A stretch of 64,000 nt of DNA from Ephemerocybe angulata (taxonomy: Eukaryota; Basidiomycota; Agaricomycetes; Agaricales; Psathyrellaceae). Positions 1 through 12,136 of this stretch are shown here, one piece after another (positions within the stretch are counted from its first letter, which is position 1; every line of letters begins with the position of its first letter). Under the pieces are notes generated by a model. The model ran no database searches. It was not told where the DNA came from and saw only the letters and a program-made list of their open reading frames with translations. The position numbers and the translations under genes were made by a program. The DNA lies in NCBI GenBank assembly GCA_013368325.1, contig JAACJK010000068.1, positions 186,001-250,000 on the forward strand. The letters run 5' to 3'.

Positions 1-3000
1 GACAATCCACGCGATGGGAGACGTAGACGGCACAGCATTCAAACTAAACCGAGGTGGAAACATATCCCCACGCACCATAGATCCGTTCGAGGAGAAGCGC
101 GTCAACGAGATCATCGAGAAAGTTACCATTGGACCAGACCTAACGGAGGACCAAAGGGAGCGCGTAAAATCTCTCGTTCGTGAATACGCTGACGTCTTTG
201 CTCTCTCCCTCAGCGAAGTCCAGTACGTCGACTGGTATACGCACAAGCTGAATGTGGACCCCACTCTCAAGTTCCCGACAAAAGTAAACCAACGCCCAGT
301 CACCGAGGCACAGAAGAAGTGGTTCCACGAGATCTTGGACGACATGGAGGCATCACACGTCATTCAGCGAGTTCCGGGCGAATTTATCAAGAACCTCAGC
401 AGCACGAACCTGGCCCCCAAGGATGCAGGAAAGGCAGGGCTGACGCGAGCCGAGGTCTTGAGGCAAGTCAATAGGGAATGCACGAAGAACGGACTCCCGC
501 CATTCTGGGAAGAGATCGAGACACCGGAGGACACGGACAAAGCAATCATAGAGGCCGTCGAAGGAGTAGCTCCGAACGAGACGAAGACGAAGTGGAGGGT
601 CTGCCACGCGTTCAACGCTCTGAACAAGATCACACAGGTACCACCATTCCCAGCCAGAGATCTGAAGGCAAAACAAGAGTTCGCAGCAGGACACAGGTGG
701 GCCAGTGTCATCGACTTTGCCGCCGGATACTATGCGGTCCCTCTAGACGATGAATCAGTCCCCTACGTGGCATTCTACGTGGAGGGTCGAGGTTACTATG
801 TCTACTTACGCATGCCATTCGGTCTCACAGGCGCCCCGGCTATGTTCTGCGAAATGGTGGCGATCGCACTGGACGACATGATCGGCAAGGAGCTAGTCAA
901 CTGGATGGACGATATCTGCATGCCCGGAGATGTGTTCGAGATCAAACTCGAGAACCTTCGACGCTTTTTCGAATGATGTCGAACCAAGAGCCTCTCACTC
1001 TCGCCATCGAAGACCAAGCTATTCTTCACGGAAGTTCTGTTCGCAGGTGCTATGGTCAGCTCACAAGGTATCCGCCCAAACTTGGACAAGGTTGGGGTCA
1101 TCGTCAACTGGCCCAAACCAGAGACGGTACAGCAGCTCATGGGATTCTTGGGCCTGACTAACTACTTCCGACGCCTCATAGCTAACTACGCCAGGATAGC
1201 TGCCCCGCTGACGGACCTCATGCGTGACATCAAGGTCGAACAACCGAGCCGAAATTGGAGAGCTCGAAAAGGGGCATACAAGAGAGCCCTCGCATCGGCG
1301 TCACTAAAAGGGCAGTGGGGGGATGCACAACAGAAAGCGTTCGTGACACTGAAATGTCTCTTATCCCAGGAACCACTCCTCAAGACACCTCAATATGACG
1401 GCCGACCCTTCAGAGTCATGACGGATGGGTGCATGAACGGCTTTGCAGGATTTGTGTCGCAAGCGTTCACATCGACGGACGCAAACGGCAAGACAATCAC
1501 GAGGTGGCACCCAATTAGCTACTGCTCGAAGCGAACCTCGAAAAGCGAAGCTAAGTACGAGCCATTCTTACTCGAATTCGCGGTGCTGAAGTACAGTCTA
1601 GATGAATTTGCACCGTACATCTACGGCTCACCCCTCGAGATCGAAACGGACTGTCAAGCGCTCCGGGACTGCCTCACGCAAGAGGAAATGAGCGTCCACC
1701 ACAGCCGATGGAAGGAGTCTATTCTCGGCCACAACATTATCGATATCCGCCACCGTCCTGGAGTCGAGAACCCGGTGGCTGATGGCCTAAGCCGCATGTG
1801 GGAGGACAGACCGCGCACGGCAACAGACGGATCCCAGTTCACAGTCCTAGCAGACTGGGAGGCAAATAAGGGTATCATTAACAACATCCTTAGCATTTCC
1901 AGTCCGTCGCCAGACCACGCCCCACAGCACCCGCTCGAAATCCTCTTCGCAGGAGATATCTTCTTTGAACCAGTCGTTCGACACCTCCTAGGCCTCTCAG
2001 CGAGTGACTTACCATCGGACAGACGGAAGTACGCCAAGCGAGCGGTGGACTTCATGATATCAGATGGAAAGCTCTGGAAGGTCAGCAATAAAGCGAGCGA
2101 TCGAGCCACCAAGACGGAATGCATCCCGAGCGCGCTGGGATTCGAGGTAGCACTGACAGCCCACATCTTGAATGGGTGCTTCGGGCCCGAGCACATCCAG
2201 CTCCACCTACGCGACAAGTTCTTCTGGCCCGGCATGATGACTGACAGTCGCCAAGCGCAGCTCGAGTGTCCCAGATGTAAATCCTTTGGAGCACCCCAAC
2301 GAAACTCAGCCCTTCAACCGATTCGCCGATCACGACCATTCCAGCTCATCGCAGGCGACTACCTCTCTCTCCCAGTTGGAAAAGGTGGGTTCAAGACGGT
2401 CGGACTCTATATTGACGCGTTCACAGGCTTCGTATGGTACGCAGAACTCAACCATGCGGGCACGGCGAAGGCAACAGTCGCCGCCCTGCGCAACATCTGT
2501 CTAGGCCACGCGACCCCGGACTGCTTCATGGCCGACGGAGGCAGTCACTTCGACGCGAAAGAGGTCGACACCTTTTGCGACGAAGAGGGAATCCGACATA
2601 TCACAACCCCCGCCTACGCACCATGGGTCAACGGTATGATTGAAAACGCAAACAAGATGCTCCTGGGCCGCCTCAAACGCCTGTGCGCACCTAACCACGA
2701 CAACGACGACGAAGATCCCACAGTCGACGCACAAGCAATCCCCACCAACTGGCCGGTACACATCGACGAAGCGGTCCGACAACTGAACGACCGCATCGTC
2801 CCCGCCCTCAATGCTACACCCCGCGAACTCATGTTTGCTCTTCCCCTCCACTCAGACATACACTCCCCCTCGTCCCCACTGAAGCATCACCCACCGATGC
2901 CCACATTGACTTCACCTTAGCGGAACTATACCACGCAAAACGCTCATTTAGCATCTCTTCGCGACGCCGAATGTCGCAAGGAGACTTTCGAAGTCGGTGA

Positions 3001-3331
3001 CCTCGTACAGTTCTATGACTCTGCCTCAGACCTCAACCATCGCTCTATCAACAAACTGGCACCGAAATGGTCCAAACCTCATATAATCTACGCTACGTTA
3101 ACTAATTCTTACTCTTTATGCTCATTAACCGGCATTCCACTAAAAGGCATATTTCACTCTAGACGCCTGCGACACTACATTCCTTTAAGAGACTCGGCAT
3201 TAGATACATTATACCCTAGGGAAGAAGCTATCCCTACTCAAGACTCAACGGACATCACAGAAGCAGAAGCACGAATGGAAGAGGAGGCCACCGCATTTAA
3301 CAACGGCCTTACCTCTGGGGACGCCTTCTAA
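1..3331 (+). mobile_element. Ty3/gypsy LTR retrotransposon, 3' part, decayed
   Basis: The window opens inside a retrotransposon whose pol region runs to a TAA at 3329-3331. The domain order reverse transcriptase, RNase H, integrase is the Ty3/gypsy order. The gag end lies outside the window, and I could not identify an LTR in the roughly 210 bp after the pol stop. The copy is damaged, with an in-frame stop in the reverse transcriptase and compensating frame changes near the integrase C-terminus, so it is probably not autonomous. Confidence 0.9.
14..3331 (+). pseudogene. Ty3/gypsy pol (RT-RNase H-integrase), broken
   Basis: One reading frame (14-976, then 1052-2920, then about 2940-3331) carries the polyprotein. 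The reverse transcriptase active site reads WMDD (about 903-914), a variant of the usual YxDD. RNase H follows, with DCQAL and a conserved DGLSR end near 1780. The integrase has a zinc-binding N-terminal region (CPRC near 2270) and a D,D35E core: D in AGDYL, D in MADGG, E in MIENAN (about 2350-2660). A GPY/F-like C-terminal module lies near 3050-3180. Breaks: TGA at 974-976, one C-to-T change away from a CGA codon, and a short stretch (about 2850-2940) where similarity moves to another frame and back, leaving TAG at 2918-2920. Family and order are clear; the copy is non-functional as read. Confidence 0.88.
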
Positions 3332-3546
3332 AACCTTCGGTCCGTTCCCCGCCAACGGCCGTGGACATACACCTGGTCATCCGTCGTACACTTGGAGTAC
3401 GCTGCCGGGTGGTGTATTAGGCGGCGCGAAGCACGTGTTATCGTTGGGTTGGGACTTTTTTTGGGTGTCCGAGGACGTGACACCACTAGGAGGGGTACAC
3501 CTGTGGCGGTGCTGGGGCTATGCCCCTGGGACATTCGGACCGGACT

Positions 3547-4463
3547 TTAGACTATAGACCTACATACACACGCTGTTTCCTCGTTCCTTGCATCATCTAT
3601 CCATCGGTTTCTCCTTGTTTTCCATCTCCAGCCTCGAGAGTCCAGCAGCCCTAGCAGTGGCTCCCAGACCCCTCCAGCGGTGGGCAGTACCATTCGTTGG
3701 AAATCATATTTCCAGTTCAAAATCCAGTCGGGATTGACAATGAGGAGAGTGTGTAAGTCCTTGACAATGCAGTTGCGCTGAGCGACAGACTCGGCGAGAG
3801 CAGCATAGTCTGCCTCTAGCTCCCTCTTGCGCTGCCTTCGGGTGCGAATTCCGGCGAACTGTCGTGGCTCTGGGATCCGACGCGTATCCAGGGGCGTGAA
3901 GCAAAGCTCAATCTTCTGTTCGATAGTCAATTCATCCTTAATCTTCCGCTTCCAGTACCCCCATGGCCGGTATGTGTGGTTTATCTCGGGATCCAATACG
4001 ACTCTAACAAATCCAACGTCCTTGGTGGAGAGCGTGAGCCCCGTGACCTTCTTCTTCTTCAGGCCTTTGCGAATGATGCTGAGTATGCCGGGGCGAATGG
4101 TATATGGAGCCTCTCTCCACACGCGTTGAACTGCATTGTACGTGGGGTTGATATCCTCATATTGACATACGCTCTCCAGTGTTGAACCTTTGATGTCGTT
4201 GGGTAAGTGGCCACTGGCAGAGTCAAACTGATTAGGACATGTTAGTTGTTGTCGCAGTTGTATACTTGTTGGCGACGTACCCCTTTGAAGTAACCATCCT
4301 CGCTATTAACGGTAGCCCATCTATGTTTTGAAGCCTTTGGGCTATGCTCGTTCTCCAGCTTGCGTTTCTTCCCATCTAAAGCCTTGCCGGTCGCCTCAGA
4401 CTTCTTCTTCAATGGTTCCAGCATTCTATCCAACAAGAGTCGCACCCTTTTGGAGAAGTTCAT
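3547..4463 (-). pseudogene. F-box/LRR-like family relic (subfamily B), truncated
   Basis: A minus-strand open region (3547-4122, extendable to about 4208) matches the middle of the complete family member at 60685-62887. Shared features are a block ending in VGFVR then LDP, a KDLHTL block and a following W-x4-DFQR-like segment. An upstream Lys/Arg-rich exon (about 4258-4463, starting MNFSKRV) could be joined through a short intron. The F-box itself is not recognisable, and the C-terminal repeats are missing, with similarity lost after about 3670. It is either a heavily shortened gene or a decaying copy; I favour the latter. Confidence 0.6.
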
Positions 4464-7289
4464 CCTGGATGGATTCAGTGTCACAGGAAAGCGATGGTTG
4501 AAAAGAAAGATGTATATGTGCAAAAGTGGCTCAGATCTTGAACGGCCCATTTTGTTTTCGTGGGACAGTTGTCAAAATAAACCCAATTGAACTGAAATTG
4601 GGAATTTGGCGAGGAGTCCCATGATCACTCGCGGACCCTCTTTCGATTCTTCATGATGACAAAAGCAGAGTCGACATTGAATAGCGGCTCAGGTTGGATA
4701 TACACACATATCAAGTACATGCGATATATTGTAAACAGATTGGAGACACCAGACGTTCACAATTCGTTCATGGACATGGGTAAAATGCCAGATAATAACA
4801 TGAGTGTCATTCCGACCCATCGAGAACCCAACCAACTCCCCTACGCACAGCGCTGCTCCTTACATTAAATAATTGGGGCCGTGTGTAGCAGAAGGACGGG
4901 CTTTGGGTGGAGTATGAATTCATTAGATGATACGAGGTAGTATATAACTGGGTGTTCTGTGTGCGATGTATCGGAAGGTTCATGACATGAGCACTTTGCG
5001 AGTCTGAGCACCCACAAATCTTCTTTTAGAAACTCAAACCATGCATTGTCACACCTTACATAGAGTCAAGGGAAAGATGGGAAAGAGAAGTAGTGGAGGC
5101 TCGGTACCGGTGTGTGTAGGTGAAATTAAAAAGGAAAAAATACTTTCCAAAAAAGAAAAGAAGGAGAGAAGGGGGAAGAGAAAGAGGAGGGAAGGGAAGG
5201 GTACTGTGAGGTACTGTGCTAGGACTTCAACAAAATGCAGGACAGCGCACACCGGACAGCTTAGATACAGCCACATATTCCATCTTGGGACGGGTTCACT
5301 TGCTTTTTCCCTAAAGTAGTCGGGAATCCCGGTCCTAATGTCATCACATCAGCATGGTTCGACCTGAATTGCGTCTGTAAGAGGGAATTTGTTGGATTAT
5401 TGCCGAAATCGTCTGGATACTGAACGGATACCCGGCGCTGATTCCGTTAGGTCCATCGGTAGGATATGCAAAGGATATGCGAGCGCAGGATCAATGAATT
5501 ATGTAGGACTACCATTGCTGCATTTCTATTCTACAGATTAGAGTTACCCTGCATATGGTTCTACCCATGTAGACTATGTATGGAGTCTATCCTCATGAGC
5601 ATCCTCTAAGCTTCCACCTCCAAGCTTCTGCCACTTCAAACAGAGAGCCTCAAGTTGCTTCTGTGACCCGAGCTTCCAGCCCTCGAGTGCCAGATGCTTG
5701 CAAGCCTGCAGTGACCATGTCCAAGGTCACAAAATTGCCAGAGCTATCCACCGGCTGTCTGGAAGAAGGAGCATGAACTCGATAGCGGCTAGTCATGACC
5801 ATCTATGTCCCGACTCGGAGTTCTCAAGCGCTCACCTGAGCTCGCGCTGCGCGCAGCAGCCGCAGTTCACCCCTGCGCTTGTCAAAGGGTCTGGGAGCGA
5901 GCACAAAAGTGCATTAGAATCACGAAACGAGCTATTCTGACTTTATATTTTAATTTTGGCCCAGTTTTGAGATCTGCAAGAGATCTCCGAAGCTGGTGGG
6001 AGGAACCGACTGAGAAAGAGTGAAGAGAGATCAAGTTTTGAGACGCGTCGCGTTCATTTCGACAAAACACGCTGAGAAAAAAATCTACCGAATATAGCAA
6101 GTCATGTGCTGATTGGAAATTCAAACTCAGTATCCCGCTATCCACTACATAGTACATACATGGACAGCGAGCCCCACTGTAGTGGAGAGCCCAGAATTCA
6201 AATCCTAACGGCGCTCTTACGAGCACCAGTCCCCGACTCCGAGTGGGTCTGAGAGTCGCTCTGTTAAATCTGATTATATTGTTGCAAGCTAAAAGACGGG
6301 GACAGAGAAGCCTTGGAGAAGCCTCGTATACATACATGTTTGAAGTATGTTACATACATTCCAGCACCTTGTTGGTCGAGTCCTTGTACGCCCAACAATC
6401 CAAAACTAAGTAATTGCCGCACGGTATCGGCATTCCCCCAAACCTTCTGTGGTCGAATAACCGTCAAACTGTCGGAGAAATTGGGTAAGCTGCGTATTAT
6501 AGAAGTAGAAACCAGAGCAACGCGAATTAAATGAATTGATGAAGACCGTACATCAGCTGCATTGCAAGGCAGTGGGCACGATAACTTCAAAATTCGGTAA
6601 TGGACGTCGGACGGGGCTACCAGTAGGTCAACAATGCTTCCTTTCGATAAGAACAGGAATTCACAATGATGGTGTGTGATAGATTGAAAATTGTGTACTA
6701 CAAGGGTGGTGGAGGAATGTCCCACGGCTGTCTGCAGCAAGACTGCAGAGTACGTGATATACCAAGCCGAGTAAACACAACTCACCCTCGACTAAATATT
6801 GGAATGTCGAATACCAGGGGTCACAACCAGTAAATTGGGACAGAGCCCACCCCACTACGTCGATTGTACGTCGAGACGGTCGAGTCGGGGATTGGTCGGG
6901 GACCAACGCAGTGAGTCTTTCCAAAAATGACCCGGAAAAAGGCGGCGCTGCATGCTTTCTAGACTTCATGTCCTCAAAAGCGGCGAGATAGTTTGAGGGA
7001 CAGGATGGGAGGCAGAGGACTCAAAGAGGAAGGGCTTCGATCTTAGTGGAAGAAGTCGGCCCCAGGTAGTACTACGTCATACTTCCCGCGCCTGCCATCT
7101 CGAACTACAGGGCCAGGTTAAGTTTCGTGGTGACAGAACCCTCCTCCAGAAGGAGTCGGGGATCACGGGGTTGAATGTTTGTTTAGTTGTGCCCTGGACA
7201 ACAAAGCGATGTTGATCCAAACAAATACATACCTTGTTGTCTAACCACCACCACTGCAGCTCCACTTTGAACACGCTATAAGACTCACC
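4464..7289. other. Intergenic, no supported gene
   Basis: I see only short ORFs without family similarity. A Lys/Glu-rich ORF at 5041-5319 contains an internal MGKR start resembling first exons of the F-box family, but nothing follows it that supports a gene. Base composition is mixed, with purine runs near 5130-5200. Confidence 0.5.
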
Positions 7290-7367
7290 ATGGGAAAGAG
7301 GAAGGCATTATCGCAGGGGAAGTCTGCGCTGAAGAAGAAGGTCAGGAAGGATGAGAGCGCAGTGTGA
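7290..7367 (+). pseudogene. Orphan first exon of the F-box-like family
   Basis: A 25-codon ORF begins MGKRKALSQG, is rich in Lys and ends in TGA. Three family members in this window (starts at 18454, 47438 and 60685) begin with the same MGKRK and a basic, nuclear-localisation-like first exon. Here no matching second exon follows directly, and the next family sequence begins about 450 bp downstream (7744-9930). It may be the displaced first exon of that broken gene. Confidence 0.45.
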
Positions 7368-7531
7368 GGATGGTGTCTCGGCTGCGCGCCGACACCATCT
7401 CATTCCGCCCTCCATTCCTGACGGGTCAACCTTGGGCCAACGATGTAGCGAGCACCCGACCTCGGACGATGACCGACTCGCCACGGGCGGTTTCATAGTC
7501 ATTTCATAGTCATCTAGTCTACTTTTCTACG

Positions 7532-7540
7532 TATATAAGG
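7532..7540 (+). promoter_or_regulatory. TATA box upstream of the 7744 gene
   Basis: TATATAAGG stands about 200 bp upstream of the ATG at 7744 and is followed by pyrimidine-rich sequence (7560-7640), a common layout for a fungal core promoter. Position and motif only; no transcript data. Confidence 0.4.
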
Positions 7541-7743
7541 ACCTCCTGTACTTACCGGTTCGCCAGTTCGCTCTCCCCCGAGCTCATCCCTCCATCCGTC
7601 CCCAAATCAATCTCCCTTTCGTCTCCCTGTCCCGCGGATCGTTCCTACCCCCCATCTAACTCGAGAGACGACCTGTCTGCGCCCAGACGGTCTCGTTCTC
7701 TTACAGCAGTCACAATTTCTACGGTACATTTTCAATCAGCGCA

Positions 7744-9930
7744 ATGACGAGCGTATTTCTCACCGAGCGGCCAATAGGAAACGACAGAAGAGCAGGCTAC
7801 GCCAGTACCAACTATCTCGCCACTGACAGTGACGGAGGCACCGGCCACCAGCCTGCCCGTAGTGCAACCAGAGGGCGAAGAAGCTATCACGCCGACCCAA
7901 GTCCAGGCTACGCAGGACTCAGTTATCGCTCCACTGAGAGTGAGCGAGGTCCAAAGTTCGACGAGGGGGCCGACTGAGATTCTTAAGAACGGGGTGCGTT
8001 TAGATCATGCTCGTACCTGTACTTCGATATACTGACAAAAACACTATCTAGGCTATCCTCGATCCCGACACCCTTAAGCGCATATTCTACGAGATCATTG
8101 TACGCGGCCCTCTCGACTCTACACCAGGCGGGTTCGGGATTCCATGGCACTTCACGGGTTTCAAGCACTCTGTTATCGATTGTGCGGCACGGGCTACCCT
8201 CCACGGCGTTTGCAACCTGTGGGTGGACCTCATAGATGATGAGATCAACCTATGGAGGCACATCCACATTGATGGAAAGCGTATCCCCTCACCTCCCAAG
8301 ACGTGGATGAAGGGGTGGGGCTGGGAACCTGAGAACTATGCGGAACCATGTGAAGATAACTGGAATGACCTAGAAGTCGTGAACATCGTCGGCGAAATGC
8401 CAAGGGCAGCGCTGTCAGTCGAGCGAAGCCAAGAGACCCCGATGGACCTTGTGCTCGTGGACCCGTCGTACGACCCTGAGCCAAACCTCGCGGAGTTCGG
8501 ACGGCCCCTCTTGGCTCGGCCTGGGCTGCTCGAGTTTATCGATGCTGCGATGGTTGGAAGTCTCTCTATTAGCACTGAGGACGTCCATTTCGTCAAGGAT
8601 CTGTTCAATCCCGGGGTGCACTCCGACGAACGGTCTGTATATGACAATGGAATGAAAGGCCCTACCGACACCAAGAAGATATCACTCGCCTGCGATGGCG
8701 AAGAGACCATCACTTCAATATCTCAACACTTCCACCCTCCACCGTCAACACCTTTAACAGGGTCAGCACTCGTACACAGCGCCAAATTGAAGAAGCCAAC
8801 AACATCGAACATGCTAGACTCAGGAAGAAGTTCAAAATATGGCCGGCCCTCCATACCCTGCGAATCTGCATCAAGGACGATACGTGGATCTATGACCGGG
8901 AGCGATGTGCCCTTCCTGCAGAGAGAGCCCCGGCCCTGCAGCACCTTGAGCTCGAGATCCACAAGCATGAGCTATGCAAGGAACACCCACTCTGGCTCTG
9001 GACCTTTCCGTATACTCAGCTCACCCACTTAACGCTTGCAACCGCGGAACCGAGCGTTATCCTACTCGGTATTGTTGCCCGGTACACGTTACCTGAGAGC
9101 CTCACCATTACTTTGCGCCACCAGGATCCTGAGGTCCAGCCTACACTCACAGTCAAGCATGTTGTATTTGCCCTCCTGAAGAAGCTGTCCGTTCAAATTG
9201 ACGTGACCAGCGTCAGGGATCCCAAAGTCGGGCGGCTCTTCCTCGACCACATCAGCACGCCGCCTCCAGTCGCTCGAGGTCATCACCTACAATGTCGATC
9301 GCGCGTATCCCATCATCCACCTCCTCACACGATCGCAGACTGCAGTGCCAGCTCCGCGAACTTCGCCTTGACTTCTCTTCCTCGGCGTTGAACGGAAGGC
9401 TGGATAGGGCTCCAGACACAGACAGGTTTAACCTACGCGAGCTTTTATACCTCGTCTCGCCCACCTTACACACTCTCGCCATTCAATGTGGGCGTATGGA
9501 CGACTCGTGGCTCGAAGAGTCCTCGGCACCGCATCTCCAGAAATTCATGGTGCTTTGCTTCGGCATCAAAAAGCCGTGGAAAATGGAGGATCCCGATGAT
9601 TCTAGCACGGCTCATGACGCTGCCCTCTATGTTCTGTGGTGGGCGGAGGAGTGGATGAAAGGGGCACCACAGGAGGAGAACTCACACCGAAGCATTGAGT
9701 TTGTGGCTGGCTCCTTCCCCACTATGCTTCACTTCCGCGACAATACCGAGGCCTTCTATGGAAGGACTGAGTACTTTAAATGCGAGACCGTTCCGACTCC
9801 TGATACAGTTGGCACGATGGTGTCCAGCATTCGCACAATGGGAGGAAAGGTCAATGTGGTGTGGACAATGATCAGGATGCATACTCATGAAGAGCAAGAT
9901 GCTTGGCGTAAACAGAAGGAGGAGGACTAG
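7744..9930 (+). pseudogene. F-box/LRR-like gene (subfamily C), multiple frameshifts
   Basis: This copy resembles the gene at 45617-47438. It has an acidic N-terminal exon ending near 7990, a 50-60 nt intron, and an exon from about 8053 with the F-box-like LDPDTLKRIFYEI and the W-x2-IHIDGKRIPS block. A LVDPSYDPE block, an ALHTLRI block, a FPYTQLTHLTL block and LRELRLDF follow. Family similarity moves between frames near 8700-8745, near 9250 and again near 9330, and the last 212 codons (to 9930) are open. The N-terminal exon also lacks a clean start in the frame that fits best. At least three frame changes make it a pseudogene unless the assembly is wrong here. Confidence 0.75.
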
Positions 9931-10671
9931 CGCAGGTCAAACTAAAGAGGGATAATATGTGGTAGTTCAGTCTTATCTCAATGTAGGGTACGAGTGAGGG
10001 TCCGTCATAGGGTACCTGATGTAGCCTCTATCTAGCGTAAAGAGCTCTAGGGTATTTAACCAGCTCTACTTACTTATCTGTGTAACTGGGTTCATTCTAG
10101 GTTACTGTACCCTGAAAATACACCGGAGCTGGAGTGGAGAATACCCTCCGCCGTCCCTGCGAAATCCACTGGAAACACTAACTGCGATACAGCAAGGCCA
10201 GCCATGGCCAATGCAATGATCTTATCGCGACATGCCGCCGACAAGCCGCCGAAGTCGGATCAGCGACCACCGGCCGATAGGCGTGGCGCCAATGGCAGCC
10301 ATCTCCTCGCTCTCATCCATGATCCTCCACCTTGCTCCTCATCCTCGGACCGTGGATTTGCTTGGAGGAAAAAGTCCATCCACCAAACTAGACTGAACTT
10401 ATGTGCATGAAGCGCCATGAAACCTGAGCCTAGAGCCTCTACCCTCGCCGTTCGCACTTAACTCGAAGCATCGACATTGACGCTCCTGAGCGAGCAGGCC
10501 GAAGAGTGTGAAGAATGCGGGACGAGGGTGTGTGTATTTTGGGCGCAAACTGTGATACGCAGCTTGGGCTAAGGATGTCGTCTAATTTTGGGAGGGTAGA
10601 TTAGGACATGGTGCGTCGAACCACCGCCTGCGAGTTCGATTATCTCACCAATTCTCTCCCTCCATTCAGCG
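9931..10671. other. Intergenic, no supported gene
   Basis: No ORF with family similarity. The left edge of the 1,465-bp direct repeat falls at 10672, so 10671/10672 is one repeat junction. Confidence 0.5.
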
Positions 10672-12136
10672 CGTTGCTCCTCGCCGGCGCACCTCGAGAA
10701 GAGAAGCTGCTTTGGCTCGGTGCAGTCGCGACCCACTCCATTGTTCCTTGAGCCCTGGCGACCTATACATGTCTGGCCTCTTTTTGACTCCATCTTCCTC
10801 GGCGCAACTTTCCCCTCCGGTTTCTGGTCTAGAATAACTCAGTATACGACTCTACACGCTCCGCTCCCCTTTTTTCGACTCGGTCACATCCTAGCCAAGT
10901 GACTCTCTATTTGGTCCGCCAGCCCGTCGAAGGGATCACCGACAACCTCTGGGGGTACGATCCGTGCTCATACGGGCGCTCCAATCGGGTGGGCCTAGCT
11001 ACCCAGTGAACAGCGAAATGGGACTATCTCTCCCTCCAGTCTCTGTTTGAGAGCCTCTGAGTGCCTGGATGAATCATAATGGATCGTATCGAGCAGCACA
11101 TCATGGTCTTTGCGTAGCATTGTGAGTGCTCCATGTGGTTTTCGACGGCGAGTGCGTATTTACCGATAAGGAAAAGCGCGAATGATACAGATATGGGGAA
11201 GGGCGATGGCAAGGCTCCCGGCAAGGATGACGATGAGCCCATATGACGGAGATCTCTATTTTGTCAGGGGGGACACTGGCCATTCTTTGTTGCGGAGATG
11301 TCCTGACTCGCCGCAGCTACTCGTACTGGTCTTCACTAATAACCAGTGGCCTCCATTCTCAAGCTCGCTACTCATTCCTGCGGTCCTACGTTTGCGTCTT
11401 TCGGGCTCCTGTAGCACTGAAATCCACCCCTTGGAGTGCTGGCATTGGGCTCTTTTATCCTCGATTCAAGAGTCAGGGTCTCTCGACAGAGCCATCGTCG
11501 ACCTCAAGGGCTCGGCTTGTGCTCAGGAGACATGCGCTTACATGGCTCTAAGCGAATGGTGTGTGTGTGTGTGGGTGGGTGGTTGAACCAGTTGTGGTGA
11601 GTACCTACTAGCCTTACTCACGGCGGAACTAGCTGCAGCGAGTACTTATTACCCTTAGCCCAAGGAGCGCTTGAGCGACAATCAAGCGAGCAGTATCTGA
11701 TTTTGATCTGTGGGTAGGGCGGTGAATGTCGCCTTGTGAGTGAGTATGTGATACAGCGGGATTTGAGTGCGCCTTTGGCGAGCAGGCAAATGGGAATGTA
11801 AAGGTGTGATATCTAACGCTATGAATCTGGCCGGGTATGATAGACCATAGAGCCCATTTGTCTTCCCGAACGTTCCTTGCTTTACAGTATTCGTATTACC
11901 CTAGTCCATATCCTAAATTTCGAGATTATACAGCTACTTATCCAGATTGAGATACCAGATATCGATAACTACTAGCCGGTATACTCGCCGTCAAGAAGTG
12001 TCTCGATCGCAGCCCCTGAGTACCACCAAATCGCTCAAGAAGGACGAGACCAACGTTAGCGATTTCATATGAGGCGGCTTGAAGTCATTGAGAATGCTCG
12101 GGTGGATATGTCGAGCTTTGATGGTAAGCTCCTCCA
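10672..12136. repeat. 1,465-bp direct repeat, copy A
   Basis: Nearly identical to 14944-16408 at a constant offset of 4,272 bp with no indels. By eye there are about eight substitutions, seven of them transitions, so about 99.5% identity. Its last 90-150 bp match the antisense 3' coding end of the F-box-like gene at 16263-18454, so copy A carries a detached fragment of that gene. Trimmed to 10675-12136 it starts with TG and ends with CA like an LTR. Confidence 0.95.

Noticed and set aside
5041..5319. 92-codon Lys/Arg-rich ORF
   Set aside because: Purine-rich low complexity with no splice partner or family blocks, despite an internal MGKR.
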